Source: Dirofilaria immitis
Taxonomy: Eukaryota; Nematoda; Chromadorea; Rhabditida; Onchocercidae
Direction of reading: 5' to 3'
DNA: 64,000 nt
NCBI GenBank assembly: GCA_024305405.1
Contig: JAKNDB010000076.1
Location: 1 to 64,000 of the forward strand
Both the position numbers and the translations under genes were made by a program. Shown in pieces: positions 1 through 11,587 of the stretch (position 1 is the stretch's first letter; each line of letters starts with the position of its first letter). Under the pieces are notes generated by a model, which worked only from the letters and a program-made list of their open reading frames with translations, made no database searches and had not been told where the DNA came from.

Positions 1-388
1 ATCAACTGAATTGATAGAAAGTAATCGTTGCTTTTTGACACGGACTGTTACTATTAATGCGAAATAATCCTGAAAAGCATATAAATTGACAAAAAATTAT
101 CATCATTACTTTATTTTATTTAACTCATGCAAGTTAGGTTCATTTTCTGTAGCATTCAAATGTACGTTTGTCGATGCATATATAAATAATTCTAGAAAGT
201 TTTTATTGAAATGACAAACAATTATTGGATTACGCTAATATCGAAAAATGTTTAGAATCCTTTTGATAATGAATATTAAGAAGGCAAAATAAATTCAACA
301 TTTTCTGTCTTTGCTAATTGTTATAATTTTAAATTTTCTTCTATTATAAAATAAATTTGTCTGCTAAATAATTAGAATTTTAGGCAAT

Positions 389-3365
389 ATGTTGGCAATG
401 AAATTACAATCTATTACTTTGCTTATTCTCGCTATAAATCATCAGAATATTGCTGTTCCAAATGATGACATAGGTATTTTTCTTAAAAATTAACATTATG
501 AACAAAAAAACAGTAAACAAAGATTCATTGCTTTTTTTTTCTTTGCTTGAAATTATTTCTTGGCTAATGTCCCAATATATTTCGATTTTATGGCCCTTTT
601 AGTTTCATACTTTTATCATTTTACTATTAGCTAATTTCAGTATGGAAAAATTCTTTTTATAAATATTTATTTAATTAAAAAATTATAAAATTTCAATTCT
701 CATGCAATATTACCAATTGAATGATGACGTTAATGTATTTCATTTACACCAAACATGATATTCGGGCCTATCCCTAATATTTATTATTATTAATTGGTTA
801 TCATTTTAAAATAAATAATTTTCTTATATTTTAGCAACATCGAACATTTCTGGCAGAAAGAGATTTTTGAGTATTTCACAAGATTTGGAAACAATATCCG
901 TAATTATTTTCGGCCTAACTGCGTTGTACCGGAATCACTATTGTGTGACCAAACTATGCAATGCTTGGATAAGGAAGATTTGGCGAGAATTTACAAGTAT
1001 GACTCAATTTTCTTTCTATCAATTAATGTTCCTTTTGGCAATACGATTAGAAAAATATGAATAACAAAAGATAAATGAATTTCAGTGTGAGTCCCTTCAT
1101 GCAAAATGCCATGATTGCATTATTAAACCGACATTCCAAAATTAAGTACATACGACGTAACGATCGGGAATCACTTTATTCTTCAAATGAGGTATTACAT
1201 TACATATGTGTGTCAATTACGTAAGGACTGAGCATAGAAACTTTTATTATCTGACTTTTATTGCTAGAACTAATTGAAGACTATGAAATATTTCTGACAA
1301 AAAATCTTGCCAAAATTAACTTATCCATAAATTTGAGACAGAAAGAGACAGAGAGAGAAAGAGAGTGAGGGAGAGAGAGAGAGAGAAAGAAAGATTTGTT
1401 TTCTATGATTTCATTAAAATTATTTATAGTTAGTTATGTCTTAAGAAAGTTCCTTAAATTGATAAAAATTCAATTAAGTTTGAAAAGTTATTTAAACAGG
1501 TAAAAATTTTTGATTCTAGGCTTCATGGCCATCTCTATATTCATTTGGTAATATTAGCCAGAATGAATATCTGCAAACTTTATTATCGAGTGAGAATTGC
1601 ACAGAATGCTTTCACTTGTATCAGCAACGCGCAGGTAAATTCTTATTTAATTTGTTTTTAATGAAATTTGTATTATCCAGAAATTGCACCCTTATTATGT
1701 AGTATGTAATCTCCTGATGTTTCATTTCTTCTTTTCTTCTGTTTTCAAACCGTTAACATTTTATTTTCTTTTTCATTCATTTATAAAGCAAAGAAATCTT
1801 ACTGGAAGAGCTTAATTTCAAAATACTTTTAATTAAAAGAAAACTCTCCTTCAACTTCCGCGGAATATGAAATGGATGGTATCAATATGTTAGAACTAAC
1901 AGTTAATCATTTTATTTATGCCCATCTACGGTAATTTTTAACCATTTCTTGTTTCACTTTTTATTTTAATATATTCATAAACAATCTCAAATATCACTAA
2001 CATTTACACTTTATAACTTAGCGTCAAAATGAAGTCTGGCAGCCAAATGATTAAAAATTAGTCTTCTCTTTTCACATGAATTTTATTCAGGCACAATTAT
2101 ATTTATCCTGAAATATATAGAAATATAAATGATCGAATCGTTATTAGCAACGATTATTTATGGGACTATGGAAGCTTATTTTTTCAGGTTTTTATTTGAA
2201 ATTTTTTTAGCAATATTTGTTTGTTAATATAATTTTTATTGTCAAGAAAAATAATATAATAATGTTAATTTTGCGTTATTGTTTCAAAGTATTTTGGTGT
2301 TGAACTCAGGATAAATAAAAAACCATTTTAGGAATCTATCAAGCTGATACTCACTTTTTCTACCTTTCCGGCTGATAATCAATTAATGCTTACACATTCC
2401 GATATTGAAGGAATCACAAGAGAATCCATGCCTCTAATGAATAGTCAAATTTGCATGATATCTCAGACATCTAGCGAAACTTCAGAGTACGATGGCTTAT
2501 TAATTACTTTACTATTTTGAAGACGAATATGAAATTTTGAAGAAAAGAAGATAATTGTTTCTTTGAATTTTAGGCATTGACTTTTACTTTTAGAAACTGA
2601 GAAATTGTAGCATTTCCAAAAGATTTTATTAATAATTTGTTATAAAGAACAAACTATCTATACCGCAATGAGATTATGATATTTGCGGAAATGATGTTGA
2701 AGCATCTACACTTGTAGTGAAGACTAATAACGAAGCGGAGTTACGAGAACAATTTCAAAGATGGAATGTAAGTGTGATTTTTAATTATTTGAATATCAAA
2801 CAGATTGTTTAAAAATTTATGACGAGCTAAGGGACAAAGATATCAATCAGTAGTTGCATATTGCTTAATTCAGGCAGAAATACTGCTTTTATAGATTGAA
2901 ACAATCTCTAACTGGGATAACTATCAAAAAATGGCATTTCATTTTCCAATGAACGATTCTGATGAACCAAATAACAGTGAAAGTTTATTCAAGTAATCAG
3001 TTCAATGAAATTTACATTTATTACAACAAAAAAGATAATCTCAAAATTTGTTCATTTGATTATACAACAAAAATGAACATCTGAGATGGAGTGGAATATG
3101 CACCATTCAAAAATTCTTCGGAAGTGACGAACATGCTGTAATAATTCTGGATATTATCTGATTAATTTGTTGACATATTACGCAAATCATTTAATTCTTT
3201 TTAATCCACAACAAACTTTTGTTTTGCAGTGAAGTGTTTAATGACGTAAAATTAGTGATGTGTGACTCACATGTCAATACAACCGCTTCAGTATTCTCAT
3301 CTCATGGTGAAGCTCAAAGTGGTTCTATCTATGCAATCGTTGGTTTTGGGAATAAATTACGATAG
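389..3365 (+). CDS. Putative secreted protein, about 11 exons, function unknown
   Basis: I do not recognise this protein. Exons that join in frame are about 835-996, 1086-1191, 1520-1634, 1840-1930, 2091-2187, 2332-2487, 2650-2768, 2896-2993, 3090-3137 and 3230-3365, all with good GT/AG sites, and the reading ends at TAG 3363-3365. The first exon (ATG 389, ends 473) encodes a hydrophobic leader (MLAMKLQSITLLILA) and is preceded by TTTTAG, a possible trans-splice acceptor. The leader exon ends in phase 1 but exon 2 needs phase 2, so one base is missing or another first exon is used. The joins near 2.49-2.65 kb and 3.09-3.14 kb have similar phase conflicts. The body has scattered Cys and NxS/T sites (NCVVPES, SSENCTEC), consistent with secretion. 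AATAAA follows near 3,452. A decayed copy lies at 12.2-13.2 kb. Real gene likely; role unknown. Confidence 0.62.
1338..1396. repeat. GA-rich simple repeat
   Basis: Purine-only stretch of GAGA/GAAA units inside the intron between 1191 and 1520 of the secreted-protein gene. Simple-sequence repeat; no function inferred. Confidence 0.9.
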
Positions 3366-3979
3366 TTAATCGTAAATTTTTTAATATGATTTCGGCTTCG
3401 TTTTTGCATTATATTTGCATCAATTAATTTCTTTTCAAATTTTTTAATCCAAATAAATCATTTGTGGTAATTCGTTTTGATGTCTGATTTCTTTCGTTTA
3501 TAAATGAAGTAACTGTGATAATAAATGAATCTGTTGTGCTTGAATTTTTAGCAAATAACAAAGTAAAAAATAAATGGACTCTTACATATGCATCCATTTT
3601 TTACCGGCACAAAATAACTGATTCAAGTTTCGAATCAAGAATTTGATTTTTAATATCTCGAAGTCATGTATTTGTATGCTCAACTTTTGTTTCAATATCG
3701 AATGAGTATTTTAAGATGGCGTGAAATGGAAGAACGTATAAGTTGAAGATTTTTGCTCCTTTCTTATTAATTAAAAGCTTTATCTAACAATGTTAATATT
3801 GTAAAATGAAAAATAGATAAATTACTTTTATAAATATTAGCCAATAAATAATAGTGTAATGTACACATTTCTAACATTTCATGGCAATGAAATTTTCAGA
3901 TCATTCTTCCTTAAATTAATTAAAAAAACATTTAAACGAAAAGAAATTGGGATCTTTCGATTTTTTAGACATTTATGCT

Positions 3980-5106
3980 ATCATATCCTACAATATACGT
4001 AACAGAGGAATAATTGGTTAAAGCTGTGAATTGTTGACATAGCCAAGAAGCAAATATTTCCTATTCTGTTATTTATAGAATCATTACCATAAGCAGTAAG
4101 AATGATAAAAAGGGGATACAATTGATAGATAATTTGAAGTAGAGGAGATAAGTCTTGAATCAATGGATACAATTGATAGGATAATTTGAAGTAGAGGAGA
4201 TAAGTCTTGAATCAATGGATACAATTGATAGGATAATTTGAAGTAGAGGAGATAAGTCTTGAATCAATCGAATCAAACGAAAAAACATTTAACACTTGAT
4301 TTGATGATGCTAAAAATATTTCCCAGAAGTAAATAGTTCAGAATGAAACAGTGATAAAGGGGAGCCACTTATTTTTACTTTTGGTCATAATCCATTAGAT
4401 GGAAGGAACAGCAGTTAATGAATTCACGTAGAAGAAACAAAAAGAGTTGCGTTCACATGTTGACAGTAGCAGCCAGAAAATCTCAGTGAGATTCAACAGA
4501 GGAAGAGGAATAGAATCTGCATCGTAGAAATAATAAATCGAGAGGACAGTTATGAAAATTTGGACCGTAAATTCAACCAAGCCGATTATTTCAATTATTT
4601 ATTGAAATAATACGAAATTTCTGTATTATTTTTATATTGTACTATTTATAATATTTCGCATATTAAAAGTTAATCTTTATTCATATAAAGTTAGAACAAA
4701 CTCTTTTCAAATCAAAAGAAATCGCTTCGTCAGATATCACATAAATTTTCCTACTGCTAATCATTTTCGTACTAAAAAAGTGATATTGAAAGTAATTTGT
4801 TAATGGATTCCCAATTTTTCTATCACTTTTATTTAGTTATTTAATGATCAAAAAAAATAAAATCAGAAATTGCCAAGAATTAGCAAACCGAATATGGAAT
4901 AAACATTAGGCAAAAAGAAAATTCAACTGGTTACTTTTATCAGCAAATTTTACTTCCAATGCAGTAAAAAATATCTGATGAGAGCATTATTGACGATATA
5001 TAGTCATGATCCACATATATACGAATCCATTCGTAATATTATTAATTAATTTTGAATGATTCGTTGCTCGCTAAAGATATACTCCTACGATTGGTATCAG
5101 AAATTT
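3980..5106. repeat. Dispersed repeat block, copy 1 (others near 13.9-14.4 and 20.3-21.1 kb)
   Basis: No gene is visible here. The stretch around 4,020-4,070 (GTGAATTGTTGAC) reappears at about 20,360, and 4,600-4,690 reappears at about 20,960-21,050. The part from about 4,690 to 5,106 (GAATATGGAAT, GCAGTAAAAA) reappears at about 14,050-14,415. The copies are diverged by substitutions and indels, so they are old. The block directly abuts the bacterial fmt relic. Confidence 0.7.
4115..4268. repeat. Tandem repeat, three copies of a 51-52 bp unit
   Basis: Unit begins GATACAATTGATAG and ends CTTGAATCAATG. Copies start at 4115, 4166 and 4218; the first lacks one G of GATAGG. The near-identity suggests recent tandem duplication. 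Confidence 0.93.
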
Positions 5107-5276
5107 AATATATTGCCAATAAGATAATTTCCTAAGTATGGTTGTATTAATATTCATCCTTCACTGCTACCTAGATGGCGCGGTGTAGTTTCCATACAAC
5201 ATGCAATTTTAGCAGGAGACCGAGAAACTGGAATTAGCATTATGCAGTTGAGTGAGGGGTTAGATTCTGGTCCTAA
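5107..5276 (+). pseudogene. fmt: Bacterial methionyl-tRNA formyltransferase fragment (nuclear Wolbachia-like insertion)
   Basis: One frame reads [14 protein letters not shown], then [14 protein letters not shown] and [14 protein letters not shown]. This is the signature [10 protein letters not shown] segment and following core of FMT, which formylates initiator Met-tRNA in bacteria and organelles. The wording ([19 protein letters not shown]) is bacterial, not that of animal mitochondrial MTFMT. Only about 55 codons remain and there is an in-frame TAA at 5125-5127 just upstream of the motif, so it is dead. It is flanked by host repeat on the left and a BUD22-like relic on the right. The most economical origin is transfer from a Wolbachia endosymbiont. 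A diverged left edge may persist at about 14,415-14,455. Confidence 0.85.
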
Positions 5277-5357
5277 TTCATGTTCCTGTTTTTTAGCGAT
5301 CCATGATGGATGCAAGTTTTGATTTTCAATGACTTCATCGTGTTCTTCAAAACTTCT
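5277..5357 (-). pseudogene. BUD22/SRFBP1-like C-terminal exon fragment
   Basis: About 80 bp on - matches the better copy at 14,560-14,655, coding around [12 protein letters not shown]. Only part of the exon is present and it is joined to the bacterial fmt relic, so it is a broken piece and not a gene. A deletion of the intron-side base run alters its frame relative to the copy at 14.6 kb. Confidence 0.6.
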
Positions 5358-5439
5358 AAATATCCATTAATGAACATTGGATAAGCAACAATCTTTGAAG
5401 AAATCTATAAACCTCATTTGACATCCCCTTTTGTTCCAT

Positions 5440-5845
5440 TATCTCAAAATTTCAAATAATTAAAAATTTGAATATTTGAGAAGGAATTTTAAAATTCCAG
5501 CTATTTATGAATACAATCCATTTCAGATTGCCATTATCGATGCATCATTTCAGTACGAATGTTCGTATTGGTTATTTGTGTTCTTTTCGTGGTCCAAATA
5601 TGTTTCTTGATGGATTATTTTTAGGTGAAAAAAGATAAGTTTGAAAGCAAGCTTTAAAGTATTCAAAAAAAAGCAAACTTTAAAGTATTTTGTTTTCAGG
5701 CTCATCACAGATAGTGATAAGACCACGTGGGTGGATGGGCATATTAGTAATAAAGGATGGAAAGGGCCACTAGGATCACCAGGATTTCAAGGTAAGGATC
5801 GAGGAAAACTGGGACCAACCGATATGTTTGGGTATCCAAGATAAT
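5440..5845 (+). pseudogene. Dead collagen copy E
   Basis: Carries the same two-exon layout as the four open collagen copies: an upstream short exon after TTTCAG (about 5,527-5,595) and the Gly-X-Y exon (about 5,699-5,845). The donor that reads CCAAGTAAGT in the other copies is CCAAATATGT here, destroying the GT. The GXY exon is full of substitutions: GGATGG...AATAAAGGA is recognisable, but Gly spacing breaks down after about 15 codons and a stop follows at 5,842. Its 3' flank (5,850-6,290) resembles that of copy D (26,220-26,440), so E is an old member. It lies tail to tail with copy A. Confidence 0.8.
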
Positions 5846-6497
5846 GTGGGCGGAAGGCAAGAACTAATGATTCTGTATCCCTTATTTATTTTTTTTTCCC
5901 CTTATTAATATGTATTTAAATTTTACCACAAAATATTTTCTAATCAAATCACAAAAACCATTGTATTCGGAAGCTCTATATGAATCATAATTAAGAATAA
6001 TAAATAATAATGATAACAGAAGTGCAAAATAACAATAATCATAATGCTAATGAAAATTATTTGTACGATCATTAAAGTTGATGCAGAAAACAGTACAGCT
6101 TTTTTATCGTCTTTTCAATTTAATGTAAAAAAATGCTATCGTAAAATTTTAATGTATACATGGATGCAAATATATTTCTGTATGTATTTATGTACAAACA
6201 TGAAGCAATTTTCATAAATTTATTTTTTAACTAAAAAAGGGATGAAAAACTATTTCATCTTAATAATGATAACAGTAATACGACATTTATTTATATATCA
6301 AAAAGAAAAGTAAAAAATGAAGGATATGAAATGGAAACGAACAATAATTTGTGATATGAAATGTTTCAATCTTTAAAGGCATGATGTTTAAAATGCTTTA
6401 GTTCAAAAAATCGATGAAAATGAAAATTATGCGAATTGAAATACTGATATGATTGAGAGGGATTGTATCGATATCTTTAACAAATTCTAGTTTTTTA

Positions 6498-6863
6498 TCA
6501 TCCTCCTATCACTGTTCCTGGTGGTCCTTTCGGTCCTTTAGGTCCTTGATCGCCTTGTGGTCCGTATTGTCCTTGACTTCCTACTCCACCTCTTCTTCCC
6601 GCGTCTCCTCTATCCCCAACCGGTCCCCTTTTTCCTCGAAGTCCTGGTGCTCCTGGTAGTCCTGTTTCTCCTTTATTACCATCCAGTCCATCCGGTCCAG
6701 GTGGTCCCATCGTCCGTGACGGAGTGCAAGCCTAGAAATAAAAATTTGTAAATATTTTAAAGTTGCATTCATTCATGTTTTTTCCTGAAAACAGTCCATT
6801 GAAAACTTACTTGGACCATGAAAAAGCACAAATAATCAGTAGAATAGTACTGAGCAGATGCAT
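6498..6863 (-). CDS. Short collagen-like protein, copy A
   Basis: The main exon (6,498 to about 6,732 on -) encodes [15 protein letters not shown] followed by about 19 uninterrupted Gly-X-Y triplets with charged KGD/RGD-type sites, ending [12 protein letters not shown] and TGA. This is a short triple-helical segment, far shorter than usual nematode cuticle collagens and without the typical C-terminal Cys cluster. A short exon upstream (to about 6,876) begins after TTTCAG. Read from ATG 6863 it encodes [17 protein letters not shown], a good signal peptide, but the phase at its GTAAGT donor joins it to a non-collagen frame; the collagen frame instead needs the exon read straight from the acceptor. 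So the exact protein is unresolved. Nearly identical to copy B. Confidence 0.6.
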
Positions 6864-7053
6864 TGACAATGAAAATCTGAAATTGATTGTATTCGTGAGC
6901 TTTTTAGAAATCTTTTAAATTTTTTAAAATATTCAAACTTTAATTCTTTCAAATTTTGGAAGCGAGGAAGGAAAACAGGTGCCGAACGATTTATGTAAAT
7001 TTCTTCGAAGATCATCTTCCAATACAAAATTTTAATAGATAAAATCGTTCTTT

Positions 7054-7061
7054 TATTTATA
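7054..7061 (-). promoter_or_regulatory. TATA-like box of collagen copy A
   Basis: TATAAATA on -, about 40 bp upstream of the conserved leader region of the collagen duplicon. The same octamer is kept at the same relative place in copies B (about 12,143), C (16,641) and D (25,353), although flanking bases have diverged in D. Conservation supports a core promoter; inference only. Confidence 0.45.
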
Positions 7062-7274
7062 GTCCATAATTCCTAAAACAATTTGATTGATTAAATTTCT
7101 AATCGTTTCATCGAAAATTATAATATTTTTTGCAAATATAAGAAACAAATCAAAATCGATTGATTAGAACATAGAAATTTTACAACATAATTGGAGATGT
7201 CAGAAAAATTTTAAGATTCAAATTGAAATTAAATGAGACAAATTTCAAAAGTAAATCTTCTATTTATAACTTGA

Positions 7275-9482
7275 AATTGGAGTGTCAGACACAAATTTTT
7301 CTTGATTTGTAAAACAAAGAACCATTCCAAGAATTCATTATGGAATGATTATATCGAATGGAACATTAAAATTATCGATGATATCAATAATAACTGCGTG
7401 GAACTTTTAACAGATGATTTGAATTTAACGGAAGAAAGATTAATTCAAAAGATAAAAAATCTTATTTCAGGCACTACTTCACCTGTTAGAACTTCAACAA
7501 GAAGACGTCGACGAATTGTATTATCAGGTGCAGCTTTAATCTACATTGATCAATGATAATAAAATATTCGCAATGGTCAACATTTATTGTTAGATGATTA
7601 ATTCTGGATAATTCGATCAGATAGTCATTATTCAGGCATTTGCTATTTTACTTTTTTTTTTTTAATTTTATGAAGTTGATTTTAGATGAAGCTGATGATG
7701 CACTGTCAGCTGATGATAATTCGATGGATAAAAAATGTGAACTAGCTTCTTCAGCTTCACAACTGAATTATATAGATAACGAACCAGGACCATCAAATGC
7801 CAGGTCTTCGCTCTCTACAGCTGCAGCTTTACACTCATCGATAGATAGTATGTCGGGTATTTCTACTCCACATTCACCTTCTGAACAGGATGCATCGCCT
7901 ATTTCTCTAGATAATTACGACACTGACGCAGATTTCCCACGATGGATGCGTTTAACACAGCCACTTCGCTTTCCGTATATTGCACAAATCGGCGATGAGG
8001 TGGTTTATTTTAGACAAGGTAAATTTATTTATCGCTTGAATAAGTGAATTTTGAAACAATTTCGTCAAATTGTTTCAAAATTTTACTATTACACGATGTA
8101 CTTTATATCTATCATCTTGAATTACATGATTTATTTTTCAATTGTTCATTACTGATTCAGCACGGATGTATTATTTTGTAATTTTGCGCCTATTTTTAAT
8201 CATTTTATTCATTTTTGCTATGTAAAACTAATCTAATCTCTTATATATTCTTAGGTATTTAATATATGTAACAACAAGCAAATGATTTTATGGAAATAAT
8301 TGTAGCCGTAATAACAAATTTTCTTATACATTTAACAAACTAGTAGTTTTCAATTAATATCGAAAGAGATAATTTATTTAAATTCCGATATTTTTCAACG
8401 CTAACAATTTTGTCGATGTTGATAACTGCTAGAAATCAAATGAAGCTATCTTGATGAAATGAATCTGCTTATATCTTCTACGTTTGTTGTAGCACAAAAT
8501 GATAATGTAGATGATCACTTGACATGGGGAGTGGTAACTTTCAAAGATAACTCAAAGCAATACCAACCGTTCGCTTGTTAGTTAAAAATAAAAATAATTT
8601 CTTTTAGGACATGAATTTTACTTGCATGCCGTAGAAGCAAGAGGTCTCTATCATGTTACTCATCGGCTTAAACCATTGGCTCAACTAAATGCCGAAGAAT
8701 TTTGCATCGTTGAGGAGGTTCGACATTCGATATTCGAATTTTGATTTATATTAAAGATTTTGTGCTCACTTAAAAAAATTTAACGTGTAATGATTCATAC
8801 TGTTCATGTTAGCGTTCGAAAATTGATGATTCAGTCGTCAAACAAATGCAATATGGTATTTATTGGATATTAGCGTGGTTCACACTATTTAATTATTATC
8901 AACATTCGTTTGATTGAACATTCAAATATGTGTATATGTATATCTTTTTTCTGTTCTATTTATATTTTTAAAATAAAAAAATATTTGTTATGTTAATGTG
9001 AAATTACAGTATGTTTCAGATTAGATATTTGAGAAAACCATATAGACTAACTGCAGTGAAGCTGGCGCAAACAAATGCAGCTGGTGTACGGACTGGACTT
9101 GTATTCTCAGTGAAGTAAATTTAATTCTCTTTATTTTTCATCTGAATCAACTGTGTCTGATAAAAAGAATGATATAATTGTTATATTGAAAATGGTTTCA
9201 TTTTCTCTTTTTCACGTAAGGTGGCAATTAGATCAACTTAAAAGTACGAAAAGAAAAATGCATAAATCATTTAAGTCTTCTGAATAATTAAGAGTAATTA
9301 TTTTCTTTCTATCTTCGTTTGATTTCATTCCAGATTTCATGATATGGAAAATGTGCCAGACTTCATTATTTTGCGACATCTTTACGATGAATCTGTAGCA
9401 CGACGTTATCAACCAAGCACACGTATTGAAATTATTTTAGATAATCATTGGTGGACTAGTACCATTGATAAAAAGAAGTGAC
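7275..9482 (+). pseudogene. BRWD/PHIP-family gene fragment, central exons, frameshifted
   Basis: Exons near 7,275-7,455, 7,472-7,531, 7,687-8,019, 8,608-8,718, 9,021-9,116 and 9,335-9,482 join in phase from the second onward. They encode a Ser-rich acidic stretch and then the conserved BRWD/PHIP block: PRWMRLTQPLRFPYIAQIGD, EVVYFRQGHEFYLHAVEA, and FHDMENVPDFIILRHLYD followed by NHWWT. In BRWD1/3 and PHIP this block lies between the WD40 propeller and the bromodomains of a chromatin-bound, histone-reading protein. No WD40 or bromodomain exons precede or follow. The first exon lacks one base found in the copy at 16.4 kb. The last runs to TGA 9480-9482 because an A-run near 9,470 is one base short of the inverted copy (AAAAAAGAAGTG). 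So this copy is truncated. Confidence 0.82.
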
Positions 9483-9565
9483 TAATGTATGCAATATTTT
9501 TAATTAAGCCTATCAATTACATTTTCGGTTAAAAATAATAAAGAATGAAATTCGAAATCACACCA

Positions 9566-9846
9566 GAACGCCGATTTGGTTGCTGAGGTTGTACATCCCA
9601 TGGACTCATCTTTTCATCTTCTCCAGTATCCCATCTAACCGTAAGACAATACCAATTCGATCTGAAACAATTTTCTGCAAGTTTTTGACCCAATTTTGTT
9701 TTTCAAAGATATAGCTCTGTTGCATCGACCCATTAAACACCTCTTTATGCATTTATTTTTTGTTAATAATCATGAGACGATAAACCTCGGATAATTTTCT
9801 TCATCATGCACTTCTTTTTTATCAATGGTACCAGTCCACCAATGAT
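9566..9846 (-). pseudogene. BRWD/PHIP-family fragment, inverted, two exons
   Basis: On - an exon at about 9,786-9,846 reads WWTGTIDKKEVHDEENYPR. After an intron it splices in phase to about 9,566-9,661, reading SNWYCLTVRWDTGEDEKMSP then WDVQPQQPNRRSG. This matches the BRWD/PHIP sequence that follows the WW..GTI motif (YxVxWDxGExEKMSPWD). It therefore continues the protein exactly where the + copy stops at 9,482, but in the opposite orientation. The first exon is cut at its 5' side at about 9,842, a rearrangement breakpoint. Two partial pieces of one gene sit head to head; neither can make the full protein. Confidence 0.8.
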
Positions 9847-9936
9847 TCTACTCGAAGACATAATGCAGTCATTGAAGGATTAATTCGCTATCATTTCAAT
9901 AAACATCGGCCAAATTATTGGTCAATTCTTTGAATA
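9842..9936 (+). pseudogene. Possible coding relic, perhaps also BRWD-derived
   Basis: Starting exactly at the breakpoint of the inverted BRWD exon, + reads NDSTRRHNAVIEGLIRYHF and continues to TGA at 9,934-9,936. The start resembles the FN(D/E)...N segment near the end of a BRWD bromodomain, but the match is weak and judged by eye only. Confidence 0.3.
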
Positions 9937-10143
9937 AAACCTTTGAAATCCCTCAACACATACGAAATTAAAAAATATTTTGATTGGATGAAACCAAGAA
10001 AACAATACGTATTGGTATATATGCAATTTTTTCGACAGAAGTTGACAGTAACTTGAAAAGCAAAATTTTATTGCAAATTTCAATTTACTGGTAAGAATTG
10101 AATGTAAATAATCCAACAAAAAGGAATCAAATATAAACAACAA

Positions 10144-11230
10144 ACAGATGTATTTATGAAAAACTTAGCTGTTGATTAATTAAAATAATTCGACTCCTAT
10201 TTAAATCGTCTAGTGGGACTGATAAAATATCACCTGAATATCAATCAGAGACATATTTGATGTTATATTCTTTAATGTTTTAACAATATAAATCAATATT
10301 TTTTTAATGAAAGAAGAGCTGGCATATTCAAATCTAACTATTGGAAAATATTGCAAACAAAGTACTGAAATGATTTCTGAATTTGTGTAGGATTTTCGAA
10401 TAGAAATTTTAGAAAATAACCATTCAATTCACACTTTTGCTGAGATATAAATACTTGGGATGTAATAACCAAGCCAAAACGATTGGCTCAATAAAGGAAA
10501 TACTTTGGTTATGTTAAAAGAAACTAATCAATAAACTAAACATCTCAAAAAATAAACTTAAATTGAATCAGATTCTAAAATTTAACTTTCCATTTCAATA
10601 CAAAAAAACATTTTATGTAAAGAAGTTTTTATAATACAATATGTATATAAAATGCAAATCGTAACCACTTAAAATCCGCAGTTATTGCCGAAATCGATAA
10701 TGAAAAATCGCTAATTAATAAAATAGATGATGAAAATCGCTGATTAGCAGTAATTATATTTCATGATATGCTACGCAAACATTGCGAATGAAGTAATGAC
10801 ATCATGCAGAAAGAATACTTTAATGGCTTAAGTAAGCATAGCTGTTTCAAGCATTTATTAGAAACTATTTGTGAAATCAAATATAAAAGATGAGTCAAAA
10901 TCAATCCAACGATAAGTGAAACAAATACATGCTTAAAGTGCCTTTGAAATCTTCAACGTTAGATAATGTCAAAAGGTATAGTTAGCAACATTCATTTCTT
11001 GTCAATTCGCAAAAATGATCTAAATATCGTTTTGAAAAATCGAACTTTCTGAGCATTTCAACCCATTATTTAAATTACAGATTAGATAATTTAACGGACA
11101 TACAAAAAATTTCTGAAAGGAATATAGATACATTTGGTAGTTCTGATCCGTTTCTGCTAATGATTTAAATTCAATGAGCTCAAAATTCGAAGATTATAAA
11201 GAATAGATATTTGCAAAAACGACCCATATA
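10144..11230. other. AT-rich intergenic stretch, no gene seen
   Basis: Open frames are short and lack coding character on both strands. No RNA gene or clear repeat recognised. It separates the BRWD fragments from the acidic C-terminal exon. Confidence 0.5.
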
Positions 11231-11233
11231 ACT

Positions 11234-11457
11234 CTATTTATCATGCTTACGGGTCTTTTTCCGTTTCGCACTACTATTCGATGTCTCATCGTCATCATTA
11301 TCATCATCACTAATTCCATCTTCATTATAATTGACATTTCGCTGAACAGATCGTCTTAACCTGATCCGAGAATGACCTTCACAATTTGCTTGCGCCGCTG
11401 TGTGCTTCGGATGTCCTTGCCGGTTTCTAGTCACATATGTTCTTGTCATTCGTGTTT
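11234..11457 (-). pseudogene. Basic/acidic C-terminal exon, possibly BRWD/PHIP tail
   Basis: The frame on - reads TRTYVTRNRQGHPKHTAAQ, then RLRRSVQRNVNYNEDG, an Asp/Glu run, and a Lys-rich end (KRKKTRKHDK) before TAG at 11,234. Basic stretches with a VNYNED-like core are typical of the low-complexity tails of BRWD/PHIP proteins, which would suit the neighbouring fragments, but this is a weak assignment. The methionine-initiated frame starts in the 3' flank of collagen copy B (MPLKIE is encoded by collagen flank), so the exon has been cut and fused at about 11,457. Confidence 0.45.
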
Positions 11458-11587
11458 CAATCTTTAAAGGCATGATGTTTAAAATGCTTTAGTTCAAAAA
11501 TCGATGAAAATGAAAATTATGCGAATTGAAATACTGATATGATTGAGAGGGATTGTATCGATATCTTTAACAAATTCTAGTTTTTTA

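Noticed and set aside
6453..6659. Ser-rich frames opposite the collagen exons (also at 11.5, 17.0 and 25.7 kb)
   Set aside because: Shadows of the Gly-X-Y exon read on the other strand; no leader or splice support.
8813..8865. Possible extra BRWD exon on + after TGTTAG
   Set aside because: Including it breaks the phase into the next exon, and skipping it gives an exact family match (CIVEE-IRYLRKPY).
9922..10143. 73-codon frame on - rich in Phe/Leu/Tyr
   Set aside because: AT-composition artefact in a breakpoint region.
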